From assembly GCA_963726005.1 (NCBI GenBank), contig CAVSAT010000015.1, positions 75,661 to 139,660 on the forward strand: 64,000 nucleotides of DNA. Direction: 5' to 3'. This DNA comes from Bog-473 sp963726005 (GTDB lineage: Bacteria > Actinomycetota > Acidimicrobiia > Acidimicrobiales > RAAP-2). The notes beneath the pieces are model-generated. The model was given only the letters and a program-made list of their open reading frames with translations. It did no database searches and was not told where the DNA came from. Position 1 is the stretch's first letter. Each line of letters starts with the position of its first letter. The position numbers were made by a program, and so were the translations under genes. Shown one piece after another: positions 9,702 to 18,103 of this stretch.

Positions 9702-10219
9702 GACGCCCGCTCGCCGGCTACGGGCGCCAGCGCCGACGCCACCTCGTCCGCCCGGCCGGCCCAGCGTCCGCGTCCGTGGACCGTCACGGTCCGCCGCTCC
9801 GGCCGTCCCGCGGCGTCGGGAGCCACGAGCGTGACCTCGAGCACACTCTCCCCGAGCGCCGGCGCGGCCAGGTCGCCCCATTCGACGAGGGCCACCGCGT
9901 CCTCTTCGACCAGCTCCGCCAGGGCGAGGTCGGCCACCTCGCCCACCGAGCCGGTGCGGTACACGTCGGCGTGGATCAGGTTGGTGACGGGGCTGTCCGC
10001 AGCGCACCGGTAGTGGCGCACCAGCGCGAAGGTGGGGCTGGTCACCGGGCCCGCCACGCCGAGGGCGGCGGCGAAGCCCTGGGCGAACACCGTCTTGCCC
10101 GCCCCGAGGTCGCCGACGAGGAGGACGAGGTCGCCGGCGCGACAGAGGCGGGCCAGCCGCCCGGCCAGCTCCTTGGTGGCGCCCGGCGACTCGGTCGTCA
10201 CCTCGAGGGACCCGCTCAC
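9698..10219 (-). CDS. tsaE: tRNA t6A biosynthesis ATPase TsaE
   Basis: A 173-residue P-loop protein. Walker A is GDLGAGKT (36-43); SPTFALVRHY and LIHADVYR are the TsaE switch and Walker B-like elements, and VALVEWGD closes the core. TsaE hydrolyses ATP to reset the TsaB-TsaD complex during t6A synthesis. The last 40 residues are Arg/Ala-rich and longer than the minimal family. The gene lies between the uracil-DNA glycosylase (4-base overlap at its start) and tsaB (4-base overlap at its end), so translation is probably coupled through the run. The frame is intact. Confidence 0.95.
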   Translation of the reverse strand: MSGSLEVTTESPGATKELAGRLARLCRAGDLVLLVGDLGAGKTVFAQGFAAALGVAGPVTSPTFALVRHYRCAADSPVTNLIHADVYRTGSVGEVADLALAELVEEDAVALVEWGDLAAPALGESVLEVTLVAPDAAGRPERRTVTVHGRGRWAGRADEVASALAPVAGERAS

Positions 10220-10787
10220 GTCCGCCCCGCCGCGATCAGTCGCTTGGCCCGCACGAGGTCGGCGCGCATCTCGGCCATGGCCTCGCCGCCGGCCCGCAGC
10301 ACGTAGGCCGGGTGGTAGGTCGGGATGAGGTTGGCGCGCCCCGTGCGAACACCTGCCCGCGCAGCTCGCGGATGCCCCGCGTCGTCTCGAGCAGCAGCTT
10401 GGTGGCGAAGTTGCCCAGCGTGACGATCACCGCCGGGTCGATGAGCGTGATCTGCTCGGCCAGGTAGGGCCGGCACGCCTCGATCTCGCCCGGGGCCGGG
10501 TCGCGGTTGTTGGGCGGCCGGCACTTGACGACGTTGGCGATGTAGCACTCGGCCCGCGTGAGCCCGATCTCCTCCCACATGAGGCGGTCGAGCAGCTTGC
10601 CGGAGCGCCCGACGAAGGGCTCGCCGGCCAGGTCCTCCTCGCGGCCCGGCCCCTCGCCCACGAAGAGGAGGTCCGCACCCGGATCGCCCACGCCGAAGAC
10701 GACCTGGGTCCGCCCCTCGGCCAGCGGGCACCGGGTGCAGGTCGACGCGGTGAGGCGCAGCCGCTCCAGGACCTCGGCGTCAGGCAC
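10216..10787 (-). CDS. Family 4 uracil-DNA glycosylase (4Fe-4S), one frame break
   Basis: About 190 residues. The GEGPG motif (45-49) is the uracil-binding/catalytic motif A, and the four cluster cysteines appear as C17 and C20 (CTRC), C89 (KCRPPNNRDP) and C105 (ACRPYL), which define family 4 or the related family 5-like UdgB group. It excises uracil from DNA for base-excision repair. The frame shifts near 10342 in a GGGG run; continuing in the next frame gives IPTYHPAYVLR, the motif B His. The GTG at 10787 overlaps the alr stop by eight bases. The break is at a homopolymer, so a sequencing error is the simplest explanation. Confidence 0.87.
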
Positions 10788-12021
10788 CGGGCGCGTCGGG
10801 CCGGTTGACCAGGATGCGGGGCATGCGCGGGCCGACGCCGCACACCACCTCGTAGCTGATCGTCCCGAGCATGGCCGCCCAATCGTCCGCCGTGATCACC
10901 TCGTGGCCCTGCGGGCCGAGGAGCACGACCTCGTCGCCCGGGACCACCGAGTCGTCGTCGCCGCAGTCGACGACGATCTGGTCCATCGTCACCATGCCCG
11001 CCAGCGGTCGGCGCACCCCTCCGATGAGCACCTCGTAGCCCGCGCCGAACAGGGCGCGCGGCACACCGTCGGCGTAGCCGATGGGCACGGTGGCGACCAC
11101 CGAGCGCGACGGCAGCGGCCGCAGGCGTCCGTACGACGGTCGCTCACCCGCCTGGAGCGTGCGCACCGCGACCACCCGCGCCTTGAGCGCCATGGCCGGG
11201 CGTAGCCCCTCGTCCCCCGACTGCTGTGCGAGGGCCGCGCGCACCGTGGGACTCGGGAGGTACCCGTAGAGGCCGAGCCCGCAGCGCACCATGTCGTGGC
11301 GCGCGCGGGTGAACGCCACAGCGCCCGCCGTGTTGGCGGCGTGCAGCACCGGCGCGGTGATGCCGGCTGCGGCCAGGTCGGCGACGAGGCGGTCGAAGAG
11401 GTCGAGCTGGCCTTCGGTGTAGGCGCGGTCCGCGGCCTGCTCGCCGTCGGCGACCGGCAGATGTGTCCACACGCCCTCGAGCTCGAGCAGCGGCTCGCGC
11501 CCGATCGCGGCGGCGATCGCCACCAGGTCTTCGGGGGCCGCGCCCACCCGGTGCATGCCGGTGTCGACCTTCACGTGGACGGCCACCGGCCGGCCGGCGA
11601 TCCGGGCCGCCGCCGCGAAGGCACCGATGCCCTCCGTGGAGTACAGAGTCGGCGTGAGCCCGTAGGCCAGCGCCGTGCCGGCGGCGTCGACACCGCACTC
11701 GCTGAGCAGCAGCACGGGAGCCGTGACGCCGTGCTCGCGCAGCTCGACTCCCTCGTCCACCAACGCGACGGCGAGACGCCGTGCCCCGCCGGCCAGAGCG
11801 GCCCGGGCCACCGCCGGCCCGCCGTGCCCGTAGCCGTGTGCCTTGACGACGGCACACAGCTCGGCCGGCGCCGCGACGCGGGCCAGCACGGCGGCGTTGT
11901 GGGCCACGGCGGCCAGGTCGATCTCCGCCCAGGCCGGGCGCGACCGACCCTGGGCCATCGTCACGCTGTCATCGTCCGGTGGGACCGGAGCCACGAGCCG
12001 CATCGGCGCGCCCTCAGTCAT
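10780..12021 (-). CDS. alr: Alanine racemase
   Basis: A 413-residue PLP enzyme that interconverts L- and D-alanine for peptidoglycan. The PLP lysine is K60 in CAVVKAHGYGHG; VDTGMHRVG, HAANTAGAV and GLGLYGYLPS are conserved barrel segments; PSYGR carries the second catalytic Tyr and MVTMDQIVVD the C-terminal domain active-site loop. The first 24 residues (MTEGAPMRLVAPVPPDDD) are an extra leader; an internal ATG at residue 22 would give the standard N-terminus. The ATG at 12021 overlaps the nnr stop (ATGACTGA, eight bases), supporting the long form and coupled translation. Confidence 0.95.
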   Translation of the reverse strand: MTEGAPMRLVAPVPPDDDSVTMAQGRSRPAWAEIDLAAVAHNAAVLARVAAPAELCAVVKAHGYGHGGPAVARAALAGGARRLAVALVDEGVELREHGVTAPVLLLSECGVDAAGTALAYGLTPTLYSTEGIGAFAAAARIAGRPVAVHVKVDTGMHRVGAAPEDLVAIAAAIGREPLLELEGVWTHLPVADGEQAADRAYTEGQLDLFDRLVADLAAAGITAPVLHAANTAGAVAFTRARHDMVRCGLGLYGYLPSPTVRAALAQQSGDEGLRPAMALKARVVAVRTLQAGERPSYGRLRPLPSRSVVATVPIGYADGVPRALFGAGYEVLIGGVRRPLAGMVTMDQIVVDCGDDDSVVPGDEVVLLGPQGHEVITADDWAAMLGTISYEVVCGVGPRMPRILVNRPDAPGA

Positions 12022-13420
12022 GCATGGCCTCCCGGTTCGGCCCGGACGGGCCGAGGGCCGAGAGCACCCGGGCCACCAGAGGTGGCAGGTCGCCGGAGAC
12101 GAGGCCCTCGGGCGGCCCGAGCGCGGCCGCCCGACCGTGCACGTGGGCGGCCAGTGCCGCCGCGTCGTGCGCTGGCAGTCCGCGGGCGCACAAGGCGCCG
12201 ATGATCCCCGAGAGGACGTCGCCGCTCCCGGCCGTGGCCAGGGCGGGACCGCCGGCGTCGCTGAGCAGCACGTCGGGGAGGCCGCCGGGGCTTGCCACGG
12301 CGGTGAGCGAGCCCTTCAAGAGGACGATGGAGCCGGTGGCGTCGGCGAGGCGGCGCGCCGCGGCGAGGCGGTCCTCGCCCGGGGCGGCGCCGGCGATGCG
12401 GGCGTACTCCCCGTCGTGGGGTGTGAGGACGCTCGGGGCGTCCCGCTTGTCGAGCAGCGTGCGCGCAGCCGCGGCGTCCCCGAGCGCGGTCAACGCGTCG
12501 GCGTCGATGACGAGCGGGACCGGCACGGCCGCGATCACGGCCCTGATCTCCGCTGCGACCGCGGCGCCGGTGCCCAGCCCGGGCCCGACCACCACGGCCT
12601 TGCACTTGGCGGTCGCCTCCAGGAAGGAGCCGGCCCATCCATCGGGGGGCAGGCGCATGCGCACGGCCTCCGTCGGCCAGGCGGCGGTGGGATCCCCGGG
12701 GGAGCCCAGCCGGAGCATGCCGGCGCCGGCGGCCATCGCCCCGCGGGAGCAGAGGATCGCGGCGCCCTCCATGCCGGCCGAGCCGGCCGCAACGCCGACA
12801 GCCGTCGTCCACTTGTTGACCTGCCGGGGCCGCGGCGGGACGCGGGACACGTCGGCGTCGTCGATCAGCACGCAGTGCGGTGTGGGGAACCCGATGCCGA
12901 TGTCGGCCACCTCGACCGTCCCGCTCAGCTCCGCGCCCGCGCCCTGCAACAAGCCGGGTTTCAACGCGGCGAAGGTCACGGTGCGGTCGGCGCGCACGGC
13001 GTCGCCCGGGGCTTCGCCGGTGTCGGCGTCGACGCCGGACGGGATGTCGATGGCCAGCACCGCGGCACCGGGGGGGACCGCGGGCGCGTCGTACGACCCG
13101 CGGAAGCCGGTGCCGTAGGCGCCGTCGACGACGAGGTCGCAGCGCGGCAGCGCCGCCCCGGGCCCGACGTCCTCCGCCTCGAGGATCTGGACCCGTGCCC
13201 CACGCCGGGCCAGGACGCCCGCGGCCACCCGGCCGTCGGCGCCGTTGCTCCCCTTGCCCGCCACGACCACGACGCGTCGTCCGTAGGCGCCCCCGAGCAG
13301 GCGCAGGGCGACCAGCGCGACCGCCGTGCCCGCGCGGGTCACCAGGGTCTCGTGGGAGACCGAGGCGAGGGCCGCCGCGTCGGCGGCCCGCATCTCGTCG
13401 CGGGTCAGGACGGCGCGCAC
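12014..13420 (-). CDS. nnr: Bifunctional NAD(P)H-hydrate epimerase / ADP-dependent dehydratase
   Basis: About 468 residues with two domains that repair hydrated NAD(P)H. Residues 1-210 are the epimerase (RVVVVAGKGSNGADGRVAA, VVDGAYGTGF, AIDIPSGVDADTG). The C-terminal ribokinase-like dehydratase has VVVGPGLGTG, VIDADAL, LTPHDGEYARI and ATAGSGDVLSGIIGAL, where GSGDVL carries the catalytic Asp. The GTG at 13420 is selected because translation then starts at VRAVLTRDEMRAAD, the family's first helix, and overlaps acpS by 16 bases. It sits between acpS and alr, the usual actinobacterial order. Intact. Confidence 0.93.
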   Translation of the reverse strand: MRAVLTRDEMRAADAAALASVSHETLVTRAGTAVALVALRLLGGAYGRRVVVVAGKGSNGADGRVAAGVLARRGARVQILEAEDVGPGAALPRCDLVVDGAYGTGFRGSYDAPAVPPGAAVLAIDIPSGVDADTGEAPGDAVRADRTVTFAALKPGLLQGAGAELSGTVEVADIGIGFPTPHCVLIDDADVSRVPPRPRQVNKWTTAVGVAAGSAGMEGAAILCSRGAMAAGAGMLRLGSPGDPTAAWPTEAVRMRLPPDGWAGSFLEATAKCKAVVVGPGLGTGAAVAAEIRAVIAAVPVPLVIDADALTALGDAAAARTLLDKRDAPSVLTPHDGEYARIAGAAPGEDRLAAARRLADATGSIVLLKGSLTAVASPGGLPDVLLSDAGGPALATAGSGDVLSGIIGALCARGLPAHDAAALAAHVHGRAAALGPPEGLVSGDLPPLVARVLSALGPSGPNREAMHD

Positions 13421-13824
13421 GACGCGGCCTCCTCCGCGACGACGAAGGCGATGGCCAGGTCGTCGGTGTGGGTCAGCGAGAGATGGAAGCGGCCGGCACC
13501 GTGTGCGCCCGCCAGTGCGGCGGCGGCGCCGTGCAACACGAGGAACGGTGCGTTGCGGGCGGCGCCCTTCCCGGGCGTCCGGCACACCTCCACGTCGGTC
13601 AGCACGAAGGCGCCGATCCCGGTGCCGAGCGCCTTCATGACCGCCTCCTTGGCGGCGAAGCGCGCCGCCAGGCTCTGCGCCGCGTCGGCCGAGCGGTTGG
13701 CGTCCGACTGCTCGGTCTCGGTGAACCAGCGCGTCGCGAAGCGGGGGCGGCGGTCGAGCAGGCGGCGGAACCGGGCGACGTCGACCGCGTCGACCCCGAC
13801 GCCGACGATGCCGGCACCCCTCAC
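13405..13824 (-). CDS. acpS: Holo-[acyl-carrier-protein] synthase
   Basis: A 139-residue phosphopantetheinyl transferase of the AcpS type that loads 4'-phosphopantetheine from CoA onto apo-ACP for fatty acid synthesis. GIVGVGVDAVDVARF supplies the first Mg2+ ligand Asp; FAAKEAVMKAL supplies the Glu/Lys pair of the active site; LSLTHTDDLAIAFVV closes the fold. The length is slightly above the usual 120-130. The GTG at 13824 overlaps the glmS TGA as GTGA. It lies downstream of glmS and upstream of nnr in the same transcript direction. Confidence 0.94.
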   Translation of the reverse strand: MRGAGIVGVGVDAVDVARFRRLLDRRPRFATRWFTETEQSDANRSADAAQSLAARFAAKEAVMKALGTGIGAFVLTDVEVCRTPGKGAARNAPFLVLHGAAAALAGAHGAGRFHLSLTHTDDLAIAFVVAEEAASCAPS

Positions 13825-15677
13825 TCGACGGTCACCGTCTTGGCCAGGTTCCGCGGGCGGTCCGGGTCGTGCCCGTGCAGGCGGGCCAGCCGGTAGGCCA
13901 GCTGCTGCAGCGGCACCACGCCGACGACGGGTGCGAGGAGCGGGTCGGTGGGCGGGACCCAGAGCACGTGGTCCGCCGCGGCGGCGGACTCCTCGTCGCC
14001 GTCGTCCGCAAGCAGCACGACGGTGGCGCCCCGGCTGCGCACCTCGGCGACGTTGGAGAGCATCTTCTCCCACAGCGGGTTGCGGGTGGCGATGCCGACC
14101 ACGACGGTTCCCGGTTCGATCAGCGCGATCGGCCCGTGCTTGAGCTCGCCGGCCGGGTAGCCCTCGGCCCGCAGGTACGCCAGCTCCTTCAGCTTCAGCG
14201 CGCCCTCCAGCGCCACGGGGTAGCCGACGTGGCGTCCCAGGAAGAAGAAGTCGCGGGCGTCCGTCAGCTTGCCGGCCACGTCGTCGACGGCGTCGACACG
14301 GTCGAGCGCCTCGGCCACCAGGCCGGGCAGGGCGTCCATGGCGTCGAGGATCTCGTCGCGGTCCGGGCGCGGCTGGGTCCCCGTGATCTGGGCGAGGTAG
14401 AGGCCGAGCACCTCGAGCGCCACGATCTGGGCGAGGTGGCACTTGGTCGAGGCGACGCCGATCTCGGGCCCCGCCCGCGTGTAGAGCACGCCGTCGGCCA
14501 TGCGGGCCATGGAGGAGTCGACGACGTTGGAGACCACCAGGACCTTGGCCCCGAGGCGGGCCGCCTCGCGCATGGCCTCGGAGGTGTCGAGCGTCTCGCC
14601 CGACTGCGAGACCCCGACGCAGAGCGTCCGCTCGTTCAGGACGGGGTCGCGGTAGCGGAACTCGCTCGCGATGTCGACCTCGACCGGCAGCTTGACCCAG
14701 TGCTCAATGGCGTACTTGGCCACCAGCGCGGCGTGGTAGCTGGACCCGCACGCCACGATGAACACCTTGTCGATCCCGCGCAGGTCGTCGATCCCGAGAC
14801 GCATCTGGTCCAGCACGAGCTCGCCCCCCGGGCCGCGCCGGTCGAGCAGCGTGTCGGCCACGGCATGCGGTTGCTCCTGCATCTCCTTGGACATGAAGTC
14901 CTCGTAGCCGCCCTTCTGGGCCGCCTCCAGGTCCCAGGTGATGGTGAGCTGCTCCGGCTCGACCGGCTCCCCGTCGAGCGTCGTGACCGACAACGCGCCC
15001 GGCGTGAGCACGGCCAGCTCGTCGTCGGCCAATGCGAAGACGCGCCGCGTGTGCCCGATCAGGGCGGGGATGTCCGACGCCAACAGGGCCATGTGGTCGT
15101 GCAACCCGAGCACGAGCGGCGTGGAACGCCGGGCGGCCACGATCGTGTCGGGCTCGTCGGCGCAGACCACCGCGATGGAGAACGCACCGCGCACCCGCCG
15201 CAGCATGGTGCGCGTCGCCTCCGCCAGGGACGCGCCGGCGGCCAGCTCCTGCTCAATCAGGTGCGCCATCACCTCCGTGTCGGTGGCCGAGGTCAGGGTG
15301 TGGCCGGCGGCCACGAGCTCGGTCCTCAGTTCGGCGTGGTTCTCGATGATGCCGTTGTGGATGATGGCGACGCGCCCGGTGCAGTCGGTGTGCGGGTGCG
15401 CGTTCTCAGTGGTCGGGCTGCCGTGGGTGGCCCATCGGGTGTGCCCGATGGCCGCCGCGTGGCCCCGCGGGGCGTCGGCGGCCAGCTCGGCCAGCTTGGC
15501 CACCGAATTGGTGCCGCCTGCGGCCCGCACCCTCCAGATGGTGTCGGCCCCGCCGTCGCCGTCGACCACCATGGCGATCCCCGCCGAGTCGTAGCCCCGG
15601 TATTCGAGCTGGTGCAGGGCCCCGAGCAGCAGGGGGACGGCGTCGGCCTCGCCGGTGACGCCGATGATGCCGCACAT
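13821..15677 (-). CDS. glmS: Glutamine--fructose-6-phosphate aminotransferase (isomerising)
   Basis: A full-length 618-residue enzyme that makes glucosamine-6-phosphate from fructose-6-phosphate and glutamine, the first step to UDP-GlcNAc. The N-terminal glutaminase begins MCGIIGVTG with Cys2 as nucleophile; GHTRWATHG and HNGIIENH are conserved. Two SIS domains follow (VACGSSYHAALVAK, VSQSGETLDT; then FFLGRHVGYPVALEGALKLKEL). The terminal LAKTVTVE is the usual C-tail that reaches the active site. It lies 11 bases after glmM, so the two successive enzymes of amino-sugar synthesis are probably cotranscribed. No glmS ribozyme is visible; the 11-base gap leaves no room for one. Confidence 0.97.
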   Translation of the reverse strand: MCGIIGVTGEADAVPLLLGALHQLEYRGYDSAGIAMVVDGDGGADTIWRVRAAGGTNSVAKLAELAADAPRGHAAAIGHTRWATHGSPTTENAHPHTDCTGRVAIIHNGIIENHAELRTELVAAGHTLTSATDTEVMAHLIEQELAAGASLAEATRTMLRRVRGAFSIAVVCADEPDTIVAARRSTPLVLGLHDHMALLASDIPALIGHTRRVFALADDELAVLTPGALSVTTLDGEPVEPEQLTITWDLEAAQKGGYEDFMSKEMQEQPHAVADTLLDRRGPGGELVLDQMRLGIDDLRGIDKVFIVACGSSYHAALVAKYAIEHWVKLPVEVDIASEFRYRDPVLNERTLCVGVSQSGETLDTSEAMREAARLGAKVLVVSNVVDSSMARMADGVLYTRAGPEIGVASTKCHLAQIVALEVLGLYLAQITGTQPRPDRDEILDAMDALPGLVAEALDRVDAVDDVAGKLTDARDFFFLGRHVGYPVALEGALKLKELAYLRAEGYPAGELKHGPIALIEPGTVVVGIATRNPLWEKMLSNVAEVRSRGATVVLLADDGDEESAAAADHVLWVPPTDPLLAPVVGVVPLQQLAYRLARLHGHDPDRPRNLAKTVTVE

Positions 15678-15688
15678 AGGGACCCAGG

Positions 15689-17059
15689 CTACCTGGGCGC
15701 CTGCGGCTCGATTTGCCCCAGGGCGGCCTCCACCACGCCGGCGAGCTGGGCCGCGACCGCGTTGGCCTGCGCGGCGTCGCGCGCCTCGACCATCACCCGC
15801 ACGACGGGCTCGGTGCCGCTGGGTCGCAGGAGCACCCGGCCCTCGTGGCCGAGCTCGACCTCAGCCTTGACCACCGCCTCCCACACCTCGGCGCAGTCGG
15901 CGAGGCGTTCGGGTTGGGGGATGGGCACGTTGACGAGGCGCTGGGGCACCCGCTCCACCAGGCCGCCGGAGATGTCGGCCAGCGAGCGGCCGGCGCGCAG
16001 CATGAGGTCGGCCAGCGCGATGCCGGTCAGGATGCCGTCACCGGTGGTCGACAGCGAGCGGAAGATGATGTGGCCCGACTGCTCGCCCCCGAGGCTCAGA
16101 CCGTCCGCGTCGAGGGCGGCCAGGACGTGGCGGTCGCCTACGTCGGTCTCGCGCACGGCGATGCCGCGCTCCTCCATGGCCAGGCGGAAGCCGAGGTTGG
16201 TCATGACGGTCACGGCCACCGTGTTGGCGGCCAGGCGCCCGCGCTCGGCCAGATCGAGGGCGAAGAGCGCGAGCAGCACGTCACCGTCCACGATGGTGCC
16301 CGTGTGGTCGACCGCGATGACCCGGTCGGCGTCACCGTCGAAGGCCAGGCCCAGGTCGGCTTCGCGCTCGACGACCGCCAGCGACAGCTCGCTCGGATCG
16401 GTCGAGCCGCACTTCTCGTTGATGTTGACCCCGTCGGGCGTGTGGTGCAACGCGACGACACTGGCGCCGAGCTCCTCCAGCACGCGCGGCGCGATCTCGC
16501 TGGCCGCCCCGTGGGCGCAGTCGATGACGACGCGCAATCCCGTCAGTCGGCGGCCGTCCGTCGTGGCGATCAGGTGCTCCACGTAGAGGTCCACCGCGTC
16601 GGGCTCGGCGGTGATCTGCCCCACCCCGTAGCCGGTCGGTCGCCGGGGCGAGCGGTCCGGGTCCGCCAGGATGGAGTCGAGCTCGCGCTCGATCTCGCCC
16701 TCGACGTCGGGCGGCAGCTTCGTCCCGCGCAGGCTGAACAATTTGATGCCGTTGTCGCCGAACGGGTTGTGTGAGGCCGAGATGACGGCGCCCGGCGCCT
16801 TGCGTGCCTCGGCCACGGCGGCCACGCCCGGGGTGGGCAGCACGCCCAGGTCGACGACGTCGGCGCCCTCCGTGGCGAGTCCGGCCGAGAAGGCGGCCTG
16901 GAGGAGGGGCCCCGAGCGGCGGGTGTCGCGACCGACGACGAAGGTCGGAGCGGGCAGGACACGGGCGGCGGCGCGGCCGAGGGCTAGCGCCAGCTCGGCG
17001 GTGAGCTCGTCGTTCGCGACGCCGCGGAGGCCATCGGTGCCGAAGCGGGCCACCGCCAT
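15689..17059 (-). CDS. glmM: Phosphoglucosamine mutase
   Basis: A 456-residue alpha-D-phosphohexomutase that turns GlcN-6-P into GlcN-1-P for UDP-GlcNAc. Motifs in order: FGTDGLRG at the start, phosphoserine loop ISASHNPFGDNGIKLF (catalytic Ser96), metal loop FDGDADR, sugar loop GGEQSGH and phosphate loop RPSGTEPVVRVMVEA. The ATG at 17059 begins at the family start MAVARFGTDG. An in-frame extension further upstream overlaps rpsI and has no domain content, so it was not used. The rpsI stop is 14 bases upstream, so the gene is probably read through from the rplM-rpsI transcript. Confidence 0.96.
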   Translation of the reverse strand: MAVARFGTDGLRGVANDELTAELALALGRAAARVLPAPTFVVGRDTRRSGPLLQAAFSAGLATEGADVVDLGVLPTPGVAAVAEARKAPGAVISASHNPFGDNGIKLFSLRGTKLPPDVEGEIERELDSILADPDRSPRRPTGYGVGQITAEPDAVDLYVEHLIATTDGRRLTGLRVVIDCAHGAASEIAPRVLEELGASVVALHHTPDGVNINEKCGSTDPSELSLAVVEREADLGLAFDGDADRVIAVDHTGTIVDGDVLLALFALDLAERGRLAANTVAVTVMTNLGFRLAMEERGIAVRETDVGDRHVLAALDADGLSLGGEQSGHIIFRSLSTTGDGILTGIALADLMLRAGRSLADISGGLVERVPQRLVNVPIPQPERLADCAEVWEAVVKAEVELGHEGRVLLRPSGTEPVVRVMVEARDAAQANAVAAQLAGVVEAALGQIEPQAPR

Positions 17060-17073
17060 ACGCGTTGTCGCGC

Positions 17074-17466
17074 TTACCGCTTGGAGTACTGGGGCGCCTT
17101 GCGGGCCTTCTTCAGGCCGTACTTCTTCGACTCCTTCTCCCGGGCGTCGCGGGTGAGAAGGCCCGACCGCTTGAGTGCGCCGCGCAGCTCGGGGTCGAGC
17201 TCGCACAGGCTGCGGGCGATGCCGAGGCGCATGGCGCCGGCCTGACCCGAGACCCCGCCGCCGTCGATCGTCGCGTCGATGTCGTAGGACTCGGCCATGT
17301 TGGTGACCCGCAGGGGCTCGGTCACCAACATGCGGTGCGTCGCCGACGTGAAGTACTTCTCGAAGGGGAGCTTGTTGATCGTGATGGCGCCCTGGCCGGG
17401 GCGGAAACGGACGCGGGCCACGGCCTGCTTGCGGCGTCCGGTGGTCTGGCTCAGTGGTGTGGGCAT
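17074..17466 (-). CDS. rpsI: 30S ribosomal protein S9
   Basis: A 130-residue S9 with the conserved GRRKQAVARVRFRPGQG start, GGGVSGQAGAMRLGIARSL core and the invariant basic C-terminus ending KKARKAPQYSKR, whose terminal Lys-Arg contacts P-site tRNA. It is second in the rplM-rpsI pair, 31 bases after rplM, as in nearly all bacteria. The ATG at 17466 is preceded by a purine-rich stretch. No unusual extension is seen, in contrast to several ribosomal proteins further along. Confidence 0.98.
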   Translation of the reverse strand: MPTPLSQTTGRRKQAVARVRFRPGQGAITINKLPFEKYFTSATHRMLVTEPLRVTNMAESYDIDATIDGGGVSGQAGAMRLGIARSLCELDPELRGALKRSGLLTRDAREKESKKYGLKKARKAPQYSKR

Positions 17467-17497
17467 TGCGGTATGGCGTCCTTCCTGGTGCGCGTGG

Positions 17498-17947
17498 TCA
17501 GCCGGCGCGGCGGGCCGCCGGCAGGTCGAGCGGCGCGGGCTTCTGGGCGGCGTGGGGATGGTCGGGCCCGGCGTAGACCTGCAGCTTGGAGAGCATCTGG
17601 CGGCCGAGGGTGTTCTTGGGCAGCATGCCGCGCACGGAGCGGCGGATCAGCTCGGCCGGCTGCTCGTCGAGCAGCTTGGCGTAGCTGGTGGAGCGCAACC
17701 CGCCGGGGTAGCCGCTGTGGCGATAGGCCATCTTCGCGTCGGCCTTGCCCGAGGTGAGGACGACCTTGTCCGCGTTGACCACGATCACGTGGTCGCCGGT
17801 GTCGACGTGGGGGGCGAAGTAGGGGCGGTGCTTCCCGCGCAGGATGGCCGCGACCGAGGAGGCCAGGCGCCCGAGGACGAGGCCGTCGGCGTCGACGACG
17901 TACCAGGTCCGGGTGATGTCGGTGACCTTCGGTGAAAATGTGCGCAC
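17498..17947 (-). CDS. rplM: 50S ribosomal protein L13
   Basis: About 149 residues of L13: TRTWYVVDADGLVLGRLAS, the DTGDHVIVVNADKV strand, KMAYRHSGYPGG and VRGMLPKNTLGRQML, an early-assembly 23S-binding protein. The GTG at 17947 gives VRTFSPK, the usual N-terminus; an ATG at 17965 would add six residues (MRKIGL) and is a real alternative. A sigma-70-like promoter is visible about 95-125 bases upstream. It precedes rpsI by 31 bases. The C-terminal PAPLDLPAARRAG is a short, non-conserved tail. Confidence 0.96.
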   Translation of the reverse strand: MRTFSPKVTDITRTWYVVDADGLVLGRLASSVAAILRGKHRPYFAPHVDTGDHVIVVNADKVVLTSGKADAKMAYRHSGYPGGLRSTSYAKLLDEQPAELIRRSVRGMLPKNTLGRQMLSKLQVYAGPDHPHAAQKPAPLDLPAARRAG

Positions 17948-18047
17948 AAGACCGATCTTTCGCATCCGCGTGGTGAGCGAGCCGTCCCCGGACACGCGTC
18001 CCGGGGCTGGGCTCAGGGCTCCCGGGGGTCCCGCGAGCCGACGAACC

Positions 18048-18076
18048 AGGATAGAGCCCCTGGAAGGGGTGGGCAA
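18048..18076 (-). promoter_or_regulatory. Putative rplM-rpsI promoter
   Basis: On the minus strand, TTGCCC (18071-18076) and TATCCT (18048-18053) are separated by exactly 17 bases. This would start transcription near 18041 and leave a GC-rich leader of about 95 bases before rplM. It sits in the only long gap between truA and rplM. Inference from spacing only. Confidence 0.45.
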
Positions 18077-18103
18077 GCCGCCGCCCCGAACCGGCGGGAC
18101 GGT

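Noticed and set aside
15678..15688. glmS ribozyme upstream of glmS
   Set aside because: Only 11 bases separate glmM and glmS.
13869..16586. 905-codon plus-strand frame opposite glmS/glmM
   Set aside because: Antisense to two clear enzymes, with low-complexity His/Arg/Val content and no family resemblance.
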